Below, one piece after another: positions 9,091 through 18,205 of a stretch of 64,000 bases of DNA. Below the pieces are notes generated by a model that was not told the origin of the DNA, did no database searches, and saw only the letters and a list, made by a program, of their open reading frames with translations. Where the stretch lies: the NCBI RefSeq assembly GCF_028618575.1, contig NZ_JAQITA010000002.1, forward strand, positions 1-64,000, in the 5' to 3' direction. The first letter of the stretch is position 1. Each line of letters starts with the position of its first letter. The translations under genes were made by a program, and so were the position numbers. This DNA is from Bartonella sp. ML70XJBT.G. Its GTDB lineage: Bacteria > Pseudomonadota > Alphaproteobacteria > Rhizobiales > Rhizobiaceae.

Positions 9091-9349
9091 AGAAAGAGCA
9101 CTTTGCATTTTATCAGCAGGTAAAACTACCATTGATAAAAATAACTTATGAAACCAAACACTTAACAATAAAGCGTTTATGAATATTTCAGTAGTACGCG
9201 TAACAATCACCACTGAATTCCCCACTATCCATGATAGTGGTTAACAAAATCTTTTTATTTTTAAAAGAGGTTACAAAATTATTTTAGAGAAATAGCATAT
9301 TTTTGAACTGAATGAAAAAATAAAATGATTTTTCCACGGAAAACTGACT

Positions 9350-9364
9350 TTAAGAAAATCTTAT
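9350..9364. promoter_or_regulatory. Candidate CtrA box in the ctrA/fliJ-like spacer
   Basis: TTAA-GAAAATC-TTAT matches the TTAA-N7-TTAA CtrA consensus at seven of eight positions. It lies between the divergent ctrA and fliJ-like genes and could serve either. The region is AT-rich, so a near match is weak evidence. Confidence 0.35.
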
Positions 9365-9626
9365 AAGGGACTACTTTAATTACTTTTTTAAAATTTCGAT
9401 TTTTGTTTACTGAGCTTTAAATTTCTTTGTTCTATAGTGAAAGAGAAAAGTGAAGAAATGGTTATTTCTTTAAAAAAAATATTGTGTTCGTTAAGGGCTT
9501 TAAGGAAAGGCAGGAATTGTCGTTTTAAATTTGAAAATGGACTGTTTTTATCAAAAGTCTAACTAACAGTGTATATTAAGAGTGCGAATAGGAATTTTGA
9601 GTTGGCGTAATCAAGGAGTAGTGAGT

Positions 9627-10013
9627 ATGAAGCCACGGGAAAGTATAGTGCGGTTGAGGATGTTTCAAGTGCGTGGGAAGCGTCGTGAAATTGCACAGCT
9701 TGAGATGATGATTGCAGAATTTGAGCGAATGGTATTGGAATTAGAAGCGCAAATTATTAACGAAGAACGTAAATCTGGCAACAATGATGTTCACCATTTT
9801 GCTTATTCTGCTTTTGCTCGCGCAGCGCGGCAGAGACGCGATAATCTTGTAAATTCGATTCGTGATTTGCAATTGCAGAAAACAAATGCCGAAATGATTC
9901 TTCATGAAATCAATGGAGAGCTACAGCGTGCACAGCTTCTTGAGGTACGGGAAAAGAAAGCCTTCACGCATGATGAGGATGTTTTAAGGCGCTCTAACTC
10001 AATGACGGGCTGA
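9627..10013 (+). CDS. FliJ-like coiled-coil protein
   Basis: A small hydrophilic protein of 128 residues, almost entirely predicted coiled coil (RLRMFQVRGKRREIAQLEMM, ELEAQI, RDNLVNSIRDLQLQK). This pattern is that of the FliJ-like genes found beside ctrA in Brucella and other Rhizobiales. FliJ is a chaperone-like part of flagellar export; many bartonellae have no flagella, so the retained protein may serve another role linked to CtrA. The start at ATG 9627 has AGGAG eight bases upstream; GTG 9621 and GTG 9582 are alternatives. A strong terminator follows. Confidence 0.75.
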   Translation: MKPRESIVRLRMFQVRGKRREIAQLEMMIAEFERMVLELEAQIINEERKSGNNDVHHFAYSAFARAARQRRDNLVNSIRDLQLQKTNAEMILHEINGELQRAQLLEVREKKAFTHDEDVLRRSNSMTG

Positions 10014-10072
10014 TAAAAACGATCGTTTTAAAATTAATATTTTGCGATGTTTATATATATTGAGACGCGAAA

Positions 10073-10104
10073 AAACAGCCAAACTTGTAAAAGTTTGGCT
10101 GTTT
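10073..10104. terminator. Strong bidirectional terminator
   Basis: AAACAGCCAAACTT and AAGTTTGGCTGTTT form a perfect 14-bp stem around the tetraloop GTAA, with A runs on the left and T runs on the right. It separates the convergent fliJ-like gene and sciP and can serve both. Confidence 0.9.
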
Positions 10105-10142
10105 CTCTTTTAAGCTGTTATCGAATCATTCATCTCAGGCGA

Positions 10143-10418
10143 TTAGTGCCTGTAATGTTGGATTTTGGTGGTTCGTAATCCAGCTAAACCGTGTTCATCG
10201 ATTAAACTTTGCCATGAAAGAAATTCTTCTACGGTCAAAGTATAACGTTGACACGCCTCATCAAGACTTAATAATCCACCTCTGACAGCCGCAACGACTT
10301 CAGCTTTGCGACGGATTACCCACCGCCTTGTAGTTTTGGGCGGTAGATCAGCAATGGTAAGCGGACTTCCATCTGGTCCAATAACATATTTCATTTGTGT
10401 TTTTATCAGGTTGGTCAT
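10143..10418 (-). CDS. sciP: SciP, small CtrA inhibitory protein (DUF1153)
   Basis: The 91-residue protein contains the highly conserved SciP core, including GPDGSPLTIADLPP, RRWVIRRKAEVVAAVRGGLL, LDEACQRYTLTVEEFLSWQ and HGLAGLRTT. The family is a helix-turn-helix protein that binds CtrA-controlled promoters and represses them. Its closeness to ctrA and chpT supports the call. Met9 (MKYVIGPDG) lines up with the usual start of homologues, so translation may begin at 10394 instead. A GANTC site and a near CtrA box lie just upstream. Confidence 0.95.
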   Translation of the reverse strand: MTNLIKTQMKYVIGPDGSPLTIADLPPKTTRRWVIRRKAEVVAAVRGGLLSLDEACQRYTLTVEEFLSWQSLIDEHGLAGLRTTKIQHYRH

Positions 10419-10783
10419 TCTATCCTCTACCTTTAGTCAAGGATTTGATTCGTTTGTAAAACATGAAATTTAAAAAAGAGCTAAACGCGTTGAAAAAAAA
10501 TTAATAAAGGTAGCAAGACAATAAAAAATGCTTCAAAGTGAAGCGCGAAAAATAATTTTTTGTAATATTTCTATCGGATTTTTTGGGAGAAGAGAAAAGA
10601 TTTTTATTGCGCCTTATTTTCATCACTCTTTTTTTGTTTGCAGCCGCTTTTAAGAAAGTGATCCTATTGGTTGTGGAAAGAATAAAAAAACAATATAAAA
10701 GGGCAGTGAATAGCATAAAAGCAATGAATAGCGCATATTAGGGCATTAGTATATGGATGTCCATTAAAATAGAGAATGAATAC
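10419..10783. other. Divergent spacer between sciP and mnmA
   Basis: The sciP-side end holds the GANTC and CtrA-like motifs. The remaining AT-rich sequence shows no gene; a 71-codon minus-strand frame at 10501-10716 is low-complexity and has no ribosome site. Confidence 0.55.
10447..10484. promoter_or_regulatory. GANTC site and near CtrA box upstream of sciP
   Basis: GATTC at 10447-10451 is a CcrM site, and TTAA-AAAAGAG-CTAA at 10470-10484 matches the CtrA consensus at seven of eight positions. They lie about 30 and 55-65 bases upstream of the sciP start. In Caulobacter sciP is CtrA-controlled, so the placement makes sense; it needs a binding test. Confidence 0.4.
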
Positions 10784-12013
10784 ATGTTTTTGAACAGTCT
10801 TGATTTACCAGGACGGCCTGAGAATTCCCGTATTGTTGTAGCAATGTCGGGTGGGGTTGATTCATCGGTTGTGGCAGGCCTTTTGAAAAAGGAAGGCTAT
10901 GATGTCATTGGGATTACCTTGCAACTTTATGATCATGGTGCTGCAACACATCGGGTGGGGGCATGCTGTGCTGGACAAGATATCGAAGATGCGCGCCGCG
11001 TAGCAGAGACATTGGGGATACCTCATTATGTTCTTGATTATGAAAAGCGCTTTCGTGAGGCTGTTATTGATCCTTTTGCAGAAAGTTATGCACATGGTGA
11101 GACTCCTGTGCCGTGTGTGGCGTGCAATCAGACTGTTAAATTTGCTGATTTGTTGGCAACGGCGCGTCAATTAGGTGCGGATGCTTTGGCAACGGGTCAT
11201 TATATTCGTTCGCGTTCCCATGGTGCGCATCGGGCACTTTTTCGTCCTCTCGATAATGATCGCGATCAGAGCTACTTCCTCTTTGCAACAACACAAGAGC
11301 AGATTGATTATTTGCGTTTTCCACTAGGAGATCTTCCCAAAGCACGGGTTCGTGAAATGGCGGCAGAAATGGGGTTTGTTGTTGCCAATAAGCATGATAG
11401 TCAGGATATTTGTTTTGTTCCGCAGGGAAAATATTCTGATGTTATCACAAAATTGCGTCCAGAGGCGGCTAATCCTGGAGTTATTGTGCATATTGATGGA
11501 CAGGTTTTAGGAAAACATGCGGGAATTGTTCATTATACCGTTGGTCAACGCCGTGGTATTGGTGTTGCAACGGGTGAGGCGCTTTATGTGGTTTATCTCG
11601 ATGTAGAAAATGCGCGGGTTATTGTTGGTCCACGTGAAATGTTGGAAACACATAAGCTCTTTTTGCGTGATGTGAATTGGCTTGGGGATGAGTCGTTAGA
11701 TAATTTTCCTTCCGATGGTGTTGAGGTGGCTGTAAAAGTTCGTTCAACCCGTCCTCCGCATCTTGCGCGCTTGCATTATCAAGAAGGTATTTTTTCCGTT
11801 GACTTGTTGGAACGTGAGAATGCTGTGGCACCAGGACAAGCTTGTGTTCTCTATGATGGGAACAGTAATGAAGCACGTGTGCTTGGAGGAGGGTTTGTAA
11901 TCCGTTCAGAACGTGCTGCAGATACTGAAATGATGTTGAAACGCCTTTTGTGCAATCTGGAAACAAAAACGGCTGTTAATTCAGACTTTAAAACAACAGC
12001 GTCTTATAAATAA
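10784..12013 (+). CDS. mnmA: tRNA-specific 2-thiouridylase MnmA
   Basis: MnmA adds sulfur to U34 of tRNA for Glu, Gln and Lys, using ATP and a sulfur relay. The PP-loop SGGVDSS is near residue 20. The catalytic cysteine region ([13 protein letters not shown]), GHYIRS, DQSYFLF, the second cysteine in [13 protein letters not shown], and the C-terminal barrel ([21 protein letters not shown]) are all present. Homologues in Brucella and Bartonella start at the [10 protein letters not shown] motif, so ATG 10784 is preferred; ATG 10757 would add nine residues. It is convergent with the next gene, 47 bases away. Confidence 0.95.
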   Translation: MFLNSLDLPGRPENSRIVVAMSGGVDSSVVAGLLKKEGYDVIGITLQLYDHGAATHRVGACCAGQDIEDARRVAETLGIPHYVLDYEKRFREAVIDPFAESYAHGETPVPCVACNQTVKFADLLATARQLGADALATGHYIRSRSHGAHRALFRPLDNDRDQSYFLFATTQEQIDYLRFPLGDLPKARVREMAAEMGFVVANKHDSQDICFVPQGKYSDVITKLRPEAANPGVIVHIDGQVLGKHAGIVHYTVGQRRGIGVATGEALYVVYLDVENARVIVGPREMLETHKLFLRDVNWLGDESLDNFPSDGVEVAVKVRSTRPPHLARLHYQEGIFSVDLLERENAVAPGQACVLYDGNSNEARVLGGGFVIRSERAADTEMMLKRLLCNLETKTAVNSDFKTTASYK

Positions 12014-12060
12014 AAAGAATATACTCGTGGAATGTTTTACAATTTATAGTGATATTGCTT

Positions 12061-12876
12061 TTAGGAGAGTTTCGCAAAATCGCTGAAATGGGCAAGTGCA
12101 ATACCCGTTGCTGTGGCGACATTAAGGCTGTCAAAACCGTGAGCCATGGGAATGCGTAAAGTTTCTGATTTTTGTAGGATATGGGTTGGTAAGCCGTTGC
12201 CTTCTGTTCCCAAAATAAGAGCTGTCTTTTTGGTTGGTTTTACTTGCTTTAGAGTGCGTTGGGCAGAGGGGGAAAGCGCATAGAGATGAAAATTTGCAGC
12301 ATTTAGCGTTGCCATAATGTCATGAATATCCGTGCCTTGCGTATAGGGTACTTTGAGAGCTGCTCCAGTAGAAACTCTGATGGATTTGCGGTAGAGTGGA
12401 TCGCATGATGTTTTATCAATAATAATACCATGACTGGCAAAGGCAGCTGCATTGCGAAAAATGGCTCCCATATTATCGTGATTAGAGATACCACATAAAA
12501 CCAGAATCAAAGCTTTAGGCGGAAGACCTTGTAAAAAATCTTGTAATGATGGGAGTGTCTTGCGTTTACCTATACCAAGTACACCACGATGAACATGAAA
12601 GCCGGTAATATCATCCATGATTTTTTGATGGACACAATAAATGGGGCATGTTGGCTGCGTTTTTTCTAAAAGAGGCATAAGTCCAGGAAGGCGTTCACTC
12701 ACTATAAGCAGTGAGAGAGTAGAAAACTCTTTGGAAGCTAGCAATGCTGATAATATGACTTTACCTTCAGCTATAAATTGATGTCGTCGTCCAACAAGAT
12801 CTTTTTCACGGATGTTATGATAGTCTCTCAGACGCGGATCATCAGTTTCATGAATTGTTGTGATATTTAAATGCAT
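12061..12876 (-). CDS. SpoU/TrmH-family RNA methyltransferase
   Basis: A 2'-O-ribose methyltransferase of 271 residues with an N-terminal substrate-binding part (RDYHNIREKDLVGRRHQFIAEG) and a C-terminal SPOUT knot. The SPOUT motifs are motif 1 SNHDNMGAIFRNAAAF, motif 2 ALILGTEGNGLP and motif 3 LRIPMAHGFDSLNVATATGIAL, with the conserved Asn, Glu and Ser-Leu-Asn residues. The exact target, rRNA or tRNA, cannot be read from the sequence. It stands alone on the minus strand. Confidence 0.9.
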   Translation of the reverse strand: MHLNITTIHETDDPRLRDYHNIREKDLVGRRHQFIAEGKVILSALLASKEFSTLSLLIVSERLPGLMPLLEKTQPTCPIYCVHQKIMDDITGFHVHRGVLGIGKRKTLPSLQDFLQGLPPKALILVLCGISNHDNMGAIFRNAAAFASHGIIIDKTSCDPLYRKSIRVSTGAALKVPYTQGTDIHDIMATLNAANFHLYALSPSAQRTLKQVKPTKKTALILGTEGNGLPTHILQKSETLRIPMAHGFDSLNVATATGIALAHFSDFAKLS

Positions 12877-12986
12877 AGAGAGGATTTAATGTGCTTTTTT
12901 TTCAATTGCTAGATGTTTAATATTTGCTTTTTTAAAAGAGAGGGATAAAAAAAGGCCATTATTTTAAAACTTATAATAGAATCATG

Positions 12987-13013
12987 TTGACAAAATACAA
13001 CCATAGGTATAAT
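12987..13013 (+). promoter_or_regulatory. Sigma-70-like promoter of the small RNA candidate
   Basis: A consensus TTGACA at 12987-12992 is followed by TATAAT at 13008-13013. The spacer is 15 bp, shorter than ideal; reading the -10 as TAATGT at 13010 gives 17 bp. Transcription would start near 13020. Both boxes in consensus form stand out in this window. Confidence 0.6.
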
Positions 13014-13020
13014 GTCAGAA

Positions 13021-13153
13021 TACCGAGTGCGGTACAATGTAGTTGTTTTCGTATCGGGTGCAGGGTTTTAGGTCCCCGCTATTTCCTAAGCTCTGCATGC
13101 CCTTAATCTCTAAGGGAAAAGAATCTGGGTCCCCAATGCTCAGATTCTTTTTT
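13021..13153 (+). ncRNA. Candidate free-standing small RNA, about 130 nt
   Basis: The segment begins about seven bases after a strong promoter and ends in a terminator. It has four ordered parts: hairpin TACCG-AGTG-CGGTA (13021-13034); a longer arm in which GTGCAG pairs with CTGCAT around a loop containing GGTCCCC; hairpin CCCTTA-ATCTC-TAAGGG (13100-13116); and terminator AAGAATCTG/CAGATTCTT (13119-13149) with six Ts and a second GGTCCCC in its loop. Exposed CCCC loops can pair with ribosome-binding sites, as in several alphaproteobacterial regulators. It does not match SRP RNA, tmRNA or RNase P as I know them. A plus-strand frame across it has no ribosome site. Confidence 0.6.
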
Positions 13154-13653
13154 GGGGGGGGGCGTTCTCTTTTTTCGTTCCTGAAGATCGTTTTTGAATT
13201 TTTTAGCAGTCATATTTTTTTGCTCCAGTTGAGCTATGAGGTTGCATTAGAAGGTGACGCGATCTTTCTTACTGTGTGCAATGCTGCTGATATATTATGT
13301 GTGGTTTTTGGCTCATAGAACAATTGATAAAGAGTGCATAAGAGTGATACGTTTGAGAAAAAACAGGCGCGTTTTCAATGATAGATCTATCAAGTTACTT
13401 AAAAGTTTATGAGATGATCAGATAATGTTTTTGATTTTTCTCAAAGGAGATTTTTATTTCTTGTGGGAGTTTCTGCGTTACTTTATTTATGATGTTATAT
13501 TGTGTAACAGCTTTGGTATTGAAATGACTATGGTGCGCTGCGAGATTCGTTTATCTTGTAGAATTTCTATGAAGTTGCAGGAGTAATGGTAGCATATCAA
13601 GAATGTCACAGGGATTAGAGTTTAAAATGCTCTTCCTTATTTTGTAAAGAAGA

Positions 13654-14574
13654 ATGGGCGTGGTGATGGGTGCCAAAATCAATATACAAAACTTAACCCT
13701 ATACTCTATCTTCGTTGCATGTATCGTTTTCGCTTTGAAATATTGGGCATATCACATCACCGGTTCGGTTGCGCTTTATTCGGATGCATTGGAATCAATC
13801 GTCAATATACTTGCATCATTGGCGGCGTGGTGGGCGGTTAAAGTGAGTATGAAGCCGGCTGATCACGATCATCCTTTTGGACACCATAAGGCAGAATATT
13901 TTTCTGCGATTCTGGAAGGAATTCTTATCATTATTGCAGCAATTATTATCTTGAGAGAAGCATGGATGGCTCTTTCAACCGTAAAATTATTGCAAAAGCC
14001 GGGAATATGGCTCGTTATTCATGTTGTGGCAAGTATTATAAATTGCATGTGGGGTTGGATTCTCATCCATCAGGGAAAAATGCATCGTTCACCGGCTCTT
14101 AAAGCTGATGGAATGCATTTCATCACAGATGTTTTTACCTCACTTGCCATTTTAATTGGTTTAGTTGCTGGTTTTTTCAGTGGATGGGGTGTTTTGGACC
14201 CAATTTTAGCGATCATTGTTGCCGTTAATATTCTTTTGCAAGGCTGGAAGGTTATTAACAGTGCTGTTCAGGGATTAATGGATGTTGGCGTTGAATTGAA
14301 TGAGACTATGCGGATTCGTGAGCTTATTTCTGCAAATGCACAGGGTGCACTTGAAGTTCATGATTTGCTTACCCGTGTTGCTGGTAGAGTGACTTTTATA
14401 GAGTTTCATTTGGTTGTACCGGCAGCCATGTCGGTAGGAGAAGCACATCGGATTTGCGATAAAATTGAAGGTGTTCTTCAAGAAGAATTTGATAATGTGC
14501 GTATTTCTATTCATGTTGAGCCTGAGGAAGAGGCTAAGTTGCCTCCAGGTACAACGGTTGTTCCTTTTCTCTAA
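13654..14574 (+). CDS. Cation diffusion facilitator transporter
   Basis: An inner-membrane divalent metal/proton antiporter of the CDF family (zinc, iron or manganese), 306 residues. It has about five to six membrane segments (IFVACIVFALKYW, ILIIIAAIIILREA, WLVIHVVASIINC, LAILIGLVAGFF, ILAIIVAVNILL). The metal-site signatures are YSDALESIVN, the HDHPFGHHKAEYF loop and KADGMHFITDV with its HxxxD pair. A cytoplasmic ferredoxin-like C-terminal domain (residues about 215-290) follows. Metal specificity cannot be called. ATG 13666 is an alternative start. It stands alone. Confidence 0.9.
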   Translation: MGVVMGAKINIQNLTLYSIFVACIVFALKYWAYHITGSVALYSDALESIVNILASLAAWWAVKVSMKPADHDHPFGHHKAEYFSAILEGILIIIAAIIILREAWMALSTVKLLQKPGIWLVIHVVASIINCMWGWILIHQGKMHRSPALKADGMHFITDVFTSLAILIGLVAGFFSGWGVLDPILAIIVAVNILLQGWKVINSAVQGLMDVGVELNETMRIRELISANAQGALEVHDLLTRVAGRVTFIEFHLVVPAAMSVGEAHRICDKIEGVLQEEFDNVRISIHVEPEEEAKLPPGTTVVPFL

Positions 14575-14920
14575 AAAGATTTTTCCAATTCTCTATCGTA
14601 ACATATAGTATTATGTTTTAAGGGAGAATATAAGATATATTTCTATATCCATGGTGTTTTTCTGTAACTGATTTTTTAGCATTGGCTAGATAAAAATAAG
14701 GTTGAAGTAAAATTATTAATGACAAGGCTTATCCGACAAAATGGTGGGGTGGAAGCATATAAGTCGTTGGCAGATAAAACTATTTGAGAGAGGACAATCT
14801 GCCCTTTATTTTATGGTTAAGAATTTTTGTTTTGCTAAACGGGAAAGAGAATAAATTATTTAACCAAAAAATGTTGTTATTGTTTGCTTGTTTTTACAAT
14901 TTTTAAGGCTTACAAAATTT
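14575..14920. other. Intergenic spacer, nothing recognised
   Basis: The spacer lies between two convergent genes. It is AT-rich, with no open frame that has a ribosome site and no clear terminator hairpin. Confidence 0.6.
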
Positions 14921-15805
14921 TTAAAGATTTATTGTTTCAGTACAGGCGATTTCATTTTTTTGATTGAGAAGGCTGTAGCGTTGCAATTGGCAGCGCCATT
15001 GATGATTTTCGGTATCAATGGCAAATAAATTGAATCCTGCAGGTGGTTTTTTATCACCAAAAGCTTGTGATGCAGAGGAAACACCAACAATAGAAATTTT
15101 TCCTGTTGTTCCTTGAATGGTCTTCAATGTGGGAAGATGGGTATGGCCATGAAGAACGAGTTCACAGCCGTGATTTCTGATCACATTTAGAAAACGTTCA
15201 ATACCCCATAATTTCTTATGCCAAAAGGTTGCGTGATGAAAGGGGGGATGATGGATGATGACAACACGAAAAAGCTTGCGCGTTGCAGCTTCATGTAAAA
15301 GTTGAGATAAAGCTTGTGCTTGCCTTTTGCCAAAATAACCAAAAGCTTGAAAAGGTGGTGTTGCAATGGCTGAGGAAGCACTTATGATAGCGATATTCTT
15401 GCGAGTGCGCATATAAGGAAAAGCTTCTTTTTGAGGGATATCACCTTCGATCCAAGGTTTAAAAAGATTACAAGCTTTTTGGAATGCTCCACGGACATAG
15501 GCATCATGATTGCCAAATGTTAAGGAAATATTTTGAGGCTCTCCTTGGTTTAGTAACCAATGACGCGCTTGTTCAAATTCTTTATCAAGAGCAAGATTAA
15601 CAAGATCACCAGAGATGACAAGATGGTCAGGGTTTGTCTTTTTCAAGCTGTCCATTAAAATTTCTAGGACATTTGTTTCCATTTGGTTCTTACGCTTTTT
15701 TTGCCAATTCAGATAGCCCGTTAGACGCTTTCCACAGAGTTCAAAGAGAGAAGGTTGTGGTAAAGGTGCAAGATGCACATCTGATATATGAGCAAGATAA
15801 AACAT
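14921..15805 (-). CDS. Calcineurin-like metallophosphoesterase
   Basis: A dinuclear metal phosphoesterase with the full motif series: HISDVHLAP near the N-terminus, HLVISGDLVN, TFGNHDAYV, the histidine of VVIIHHPPFH and LVLHGHTHLP. Length is about 294 residues. The substrate is unknown; members include cAMP phosphodiesterases and UDP-diacylglucosamine hydrolases, and the motif order alone cannot decide. I chose the Met of MFYLAHISD at 15805 by homology; ATG 15817 adds four residues, and neither has a good SD. It stands alone. Confidence 0.88.
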   Translation of the reverse strand: MFYLAHISDVHLAPLPQPSLFELCGKRLTGYLNWQKKRKNQMETNVLEILMDSLKKTNPDHLVISGDLVNLALDKEFEQARHWLLNQGEPQNISLTFGNHDAYVRGAFQKACNLFKPWIEGDIPQKEAFPYMRTRKNIAIISASSAIATPPFQAFGYFGKRQAQALSQLLHEAATRKLFRVVIIHHPPFHHATFWHKKLWGIERFLNVIRNHGCELVLHGHTHLPTLKTIQGTTGKISIVGVSSASQAFGDKKPPAGFNLFAIDTENHQWRCQLQRYSLLNQKNEIACTETINL

Positions 15806-16108
15806 AGACGTTAGCATAGCGTTGGAAATGATTTAGGCAATACAATAGGAAAAAAAAGAGGGGAGGACAAGCTGGTGCATTTTCGAGGTAAAAAAGCTTT
15901 GTAAAATGAAAAAACAATTTCTCAAAAAGAGGAAGAAAAGTTTTTGAGAAAGCTATGCTTCATTGTTTTTTACATAATAAAAGATGATTTGAATTCTCAA
16001 GGTTTTTAAATGACTCGAGATCATAAGCTGTTTAAGAGTAACAAATAAGTGAATGCTGTGATAAGAATCAGAGGCATTATAAAATTATAACAGGAATTTT
16101 TGGACTTT
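15806..16108. other. Intergenic spacer, nothing recognised
   Basis: About 300 AT-rich bases downstream of the MoxR-type operon and upstream of the phosphoesterase gene. I see no gene or clear hairpin. Confidence 0.55.
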
Positions 16109-18205
16109 TTAACGGCTTTCACGATACCACATGCTGTTTAACAGGATAAGACAGATAAGCAGTGCAAAGAAACCAGAAAAGATCGACAAATGGAAACTGT
16201 TGATTAAACGAGTCTCTGTTGCTTCTTTTAAAACAATTGAATGAGAAGGAGGAGGTGCTATACCGGTTTGTGATTGAATCAGTTTGATAGGAGGAAGATG
16301 AATATCTGCTTTTTCTTTGTCGTGTAAACGTGCGGTGTATCCGCCAGTATGTTTAGTGATGGGGGCGAGTTTTTCTGTTGTTGAAATGACATCAAGTGCT
16401 TCGAGATTATCCAGTACAGTTACAGAAGAAAGAGTTGTTAAGCCCCCGTTTTTAATGGTAAAAACTCCTGTTTCATCAATATCCATCGTTGCGGTAAAGA
16501 CCCCTTCTTGCTCTTTTGTAAGGGTTATATTTTCTTTTTTTCCAGAGGGAAAAGTTATTTCGGCTGGCTCTGGATGATCTTTGAGTGTTTGGCGGCGGAT
16601 AGTTAAGCGATGATGGTTGCTGGTAGCAGTTAATTTTTCTTCTTCAAGTTCGGGCTCTTTCATAAGCCAATGGGCAATTCGGCGATAGAGAGCGGCATAG
16701 GGTCCTCCACCTTCGAAACCTCTTGCCCAGAGCCAACTCTCATCAGAAAGCAACATGCCCACACGTCCCTGACCAACATGGGAAAGAAGTAAAAGAGGTT
16801 GTTCATCTGCTCCTTGCATTAGAGCAATGCCTTTGTGTGTGTTTTGAATGGCAATTTGTCGTAGCCAGCGTCCCCATTGAGAGGTTGGAAAGTTAAGTGT
16901 TGCAAGATCTCTTGTGACAGGATGGCGTTCACCTTCTTTGGTTAACTTTGGGCGAAAAGGTTTTTCAAGAATAGTACCATTGGGTAATGCGGGGAGGATG
17001 CTTATTAAAGGTGTTTTCGCAAGCGAGTTTTGTTGCGTAAACTCAGGTCCTGTTACCATCAGCAACGCACCGCCCTGTTGTACATATTGTGCGATATAAT
17101 CATAATAGATTAACGGGAGAACACTAGAGTGTTGATAGCCATCAAGAATGATGAGATCAAAATTATTGATCTCTTCAACAAAGAGCTTTTTGGTAGGAAA
17201 AACAACAAGTGATAATTGGCTTAAGGGTGTATTATCTGCTTTGTTTGGAGGACGTAAAATGGTAAAATGAACAAGATCAATATTGGAGTCTCCTTTTAAA
17301 AGATCACGCCATGTTCTCTCACCATTATAAGGTGCACCGGAAATAAGAAGGACACGCAAATTTTCTCTAATTCCTTCAATAATCGCTATGGCGCGGTTGT
17401 TTTCAGAGCTTAATTCGTCTTTGTATGCCTCCGTGGTAACTTGGATGATATTTTTTTCAGCATGGGGAAGAGTTATTTCCGTTTGAAAAATATTGCCAGG
17501 GGTCACAGAATAATGACCAACTTCTTGTCCATTGACGCTTACAGTAATATCTGCTTGCTTTGGAAGAGATTGTTGGGTTTGTCCCTTATCTTCTACTAAG
17601 ATAGAGAGCATTTGTGGTTTATTGACAAGGGCAAAGCGAGGAGGAGAAATAATTTTGACTTGGCGGTCAAATTCACTGGATCTTCCTGTTATGAGGGCAT
17701 TGAGTGGCGCTTGATGGTGAAGATCTGTAATATCAGGAATGTCATGGACTTGTCCATCGGTGATAAAAATTGTTCCTGCATAACGAGATGGTGGGATATT
17801 AGATATGGCCTGTGTTAAAGCATGAAACAAATTTGTTGAGGGGGCATATTGGTTATCAGCAAGTTTTCCAGCTTCAATAAAGCGTGGTTCAAATTGCGGG
17901 TAATGTGCCAATGCTTTTGTAAGTTGTTTGCGTGCTTCATCAGTGTCGTTTGTACGTGTGCCAAATGTTTGGCTTTTACTGCGATCAATGACAATGCCTA
18001 TCGTATTTTTTAGTGGTTCGCGTTGCTCTTTTATGATCATGGGATTGAGCAAAGTAAGAAGGAGCACGATCAATGTTATAAGGCGTAATAAAGAGCCTTG
18101 ACGCTGTTGAATGAGGCCAATAATGACCAAAAGGGTGGATATTCCTCCTAAGAAGAGAATCCAAGAGAGAGGCAAAAAAGGCTGAAAAGTAAAGAATGGG
18201 TTCAT
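16109..18205 (-). CDS. Large membrane protein, last gene of the MoxR-DUF58-DUF4159 operon
   Basis: A 698-residue protein with two N-terminal membrane helices (about residues 12-30 and 38-60), a long periplasmic region and one C-terminal helix (FSGFFALLICLILL). The first soluble part resembles a von Willebrand factor A fold (IGIVIDRSKSQ at its start, TIFITDGQVHD). A class I glutamine-amidotransferase-like fold follows near residues 290-420 (LRVLLISGAPYNGER, DLIILDGYQHS, GGALLMVTGP). I see no clear catalytic Cys-His pair, so it is probably non-enzymatic. Its ATG overlaps the stop of the preceding gene (ATGA), implying coupled translation. The biochemical role is unknown. Confidence 0.8.
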   Translation of the reverse strand: MNPFFTFQPFLPLSWILFLGGISTLLVIIGLIQQRQGSLLRLITLIVLLLTLLNPMIIKEQREPLKNTIGIVIDRSKSQTFGTRTNDTDEARKQLTKALAHYPQFEPRFIEAGKLADNQYAPSTNLFHALTQAISNIPPSRYAGTIFITDGQVHDIPDITDLHHQAPLNALITGRSSEFDRQVKIISPPRFALVNKPQMLSILVEDKGQTQQSLPKQADITVSVNGQEVGHYSVTPGNIFQTEITLPHAEKNIIQVTTEAYKDELSSENNRAIAIIEGIRENLRVLLISGAPYNGERTWRDLLKGDSNIDLVHFTILRPPNKADNTPLSQLSLVVFPTKKLFVEEINNFDLIILDGYQHSSVLPLIYYDYIAQYVQQGGALLMVTGPEFTQQNSLAKTPLISILPALPNGTILEKPFRPKLTKEGERHPVTRDLATLNFPTSQWGRWLRQIAIQNTHKGIALMQGADEQPLLLLSHVGQGRVGMLLSDESWLWARGFEGGGPYAALYRRIAHWLMKEPELEEEKLTATSNHHRLTIRRQTLKDHPEPAEITFPSGKKENITLTKEQEGVFTATMDIDETGVFTIKNGGLTTLSSVTVLDNLEALDVISTTEKLAPITKHTGGYTARLHDKEKADIHLPPIKLIQSQTGIAPPPSHSIVLKEATETRLINSFHLSIFSGFFALLICLILLNSMWYRESR

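Larger units (their letters stand above)
9061..9626. other. Divergent regulatory spacer between ctrA and the fliJ-like gene
   Basis: About 565 bases hold no credible gene. Visible elements are the GANTC site near ctrA, a half CtrA-like motif near 9240 (GGTTAACAAAATC), the better box at 9350-9364, and an SD sequence AGGAG at 9614-9618 for the fliJ-like gene. The length fits a regulated promoter for ctrA. Confidence 0.6.
12877..13653. other. Long spacer containing a small RNA candidate
   Basis: About 780 bases between the divergent SpoU methyltransferase and cation transporter genes. The part 12987-13153 holds a promoter, hairpins and a terminator (listed separately). From 13160 to 13653 I see only AT-rich, non-coding sequence. 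Confidence 0.6.

Noticed and set aside
13021-13153. 6S RNA, SRP RNA or tmRNA
   Set aside because: No SRP core motif, no tmRNA tag or tRNA-like end, and no long closed 6S-type stem; the multi-hairpin form fits a trans-acting regulator better.
13043-13318. 91-codon plus-strand frame in the mnmA-side spacer
   Set aside because: It overlaps the hairpins and terminator of the small RNA candidate, has no ribosome site and contains low-complexity F/S-rich sequence.
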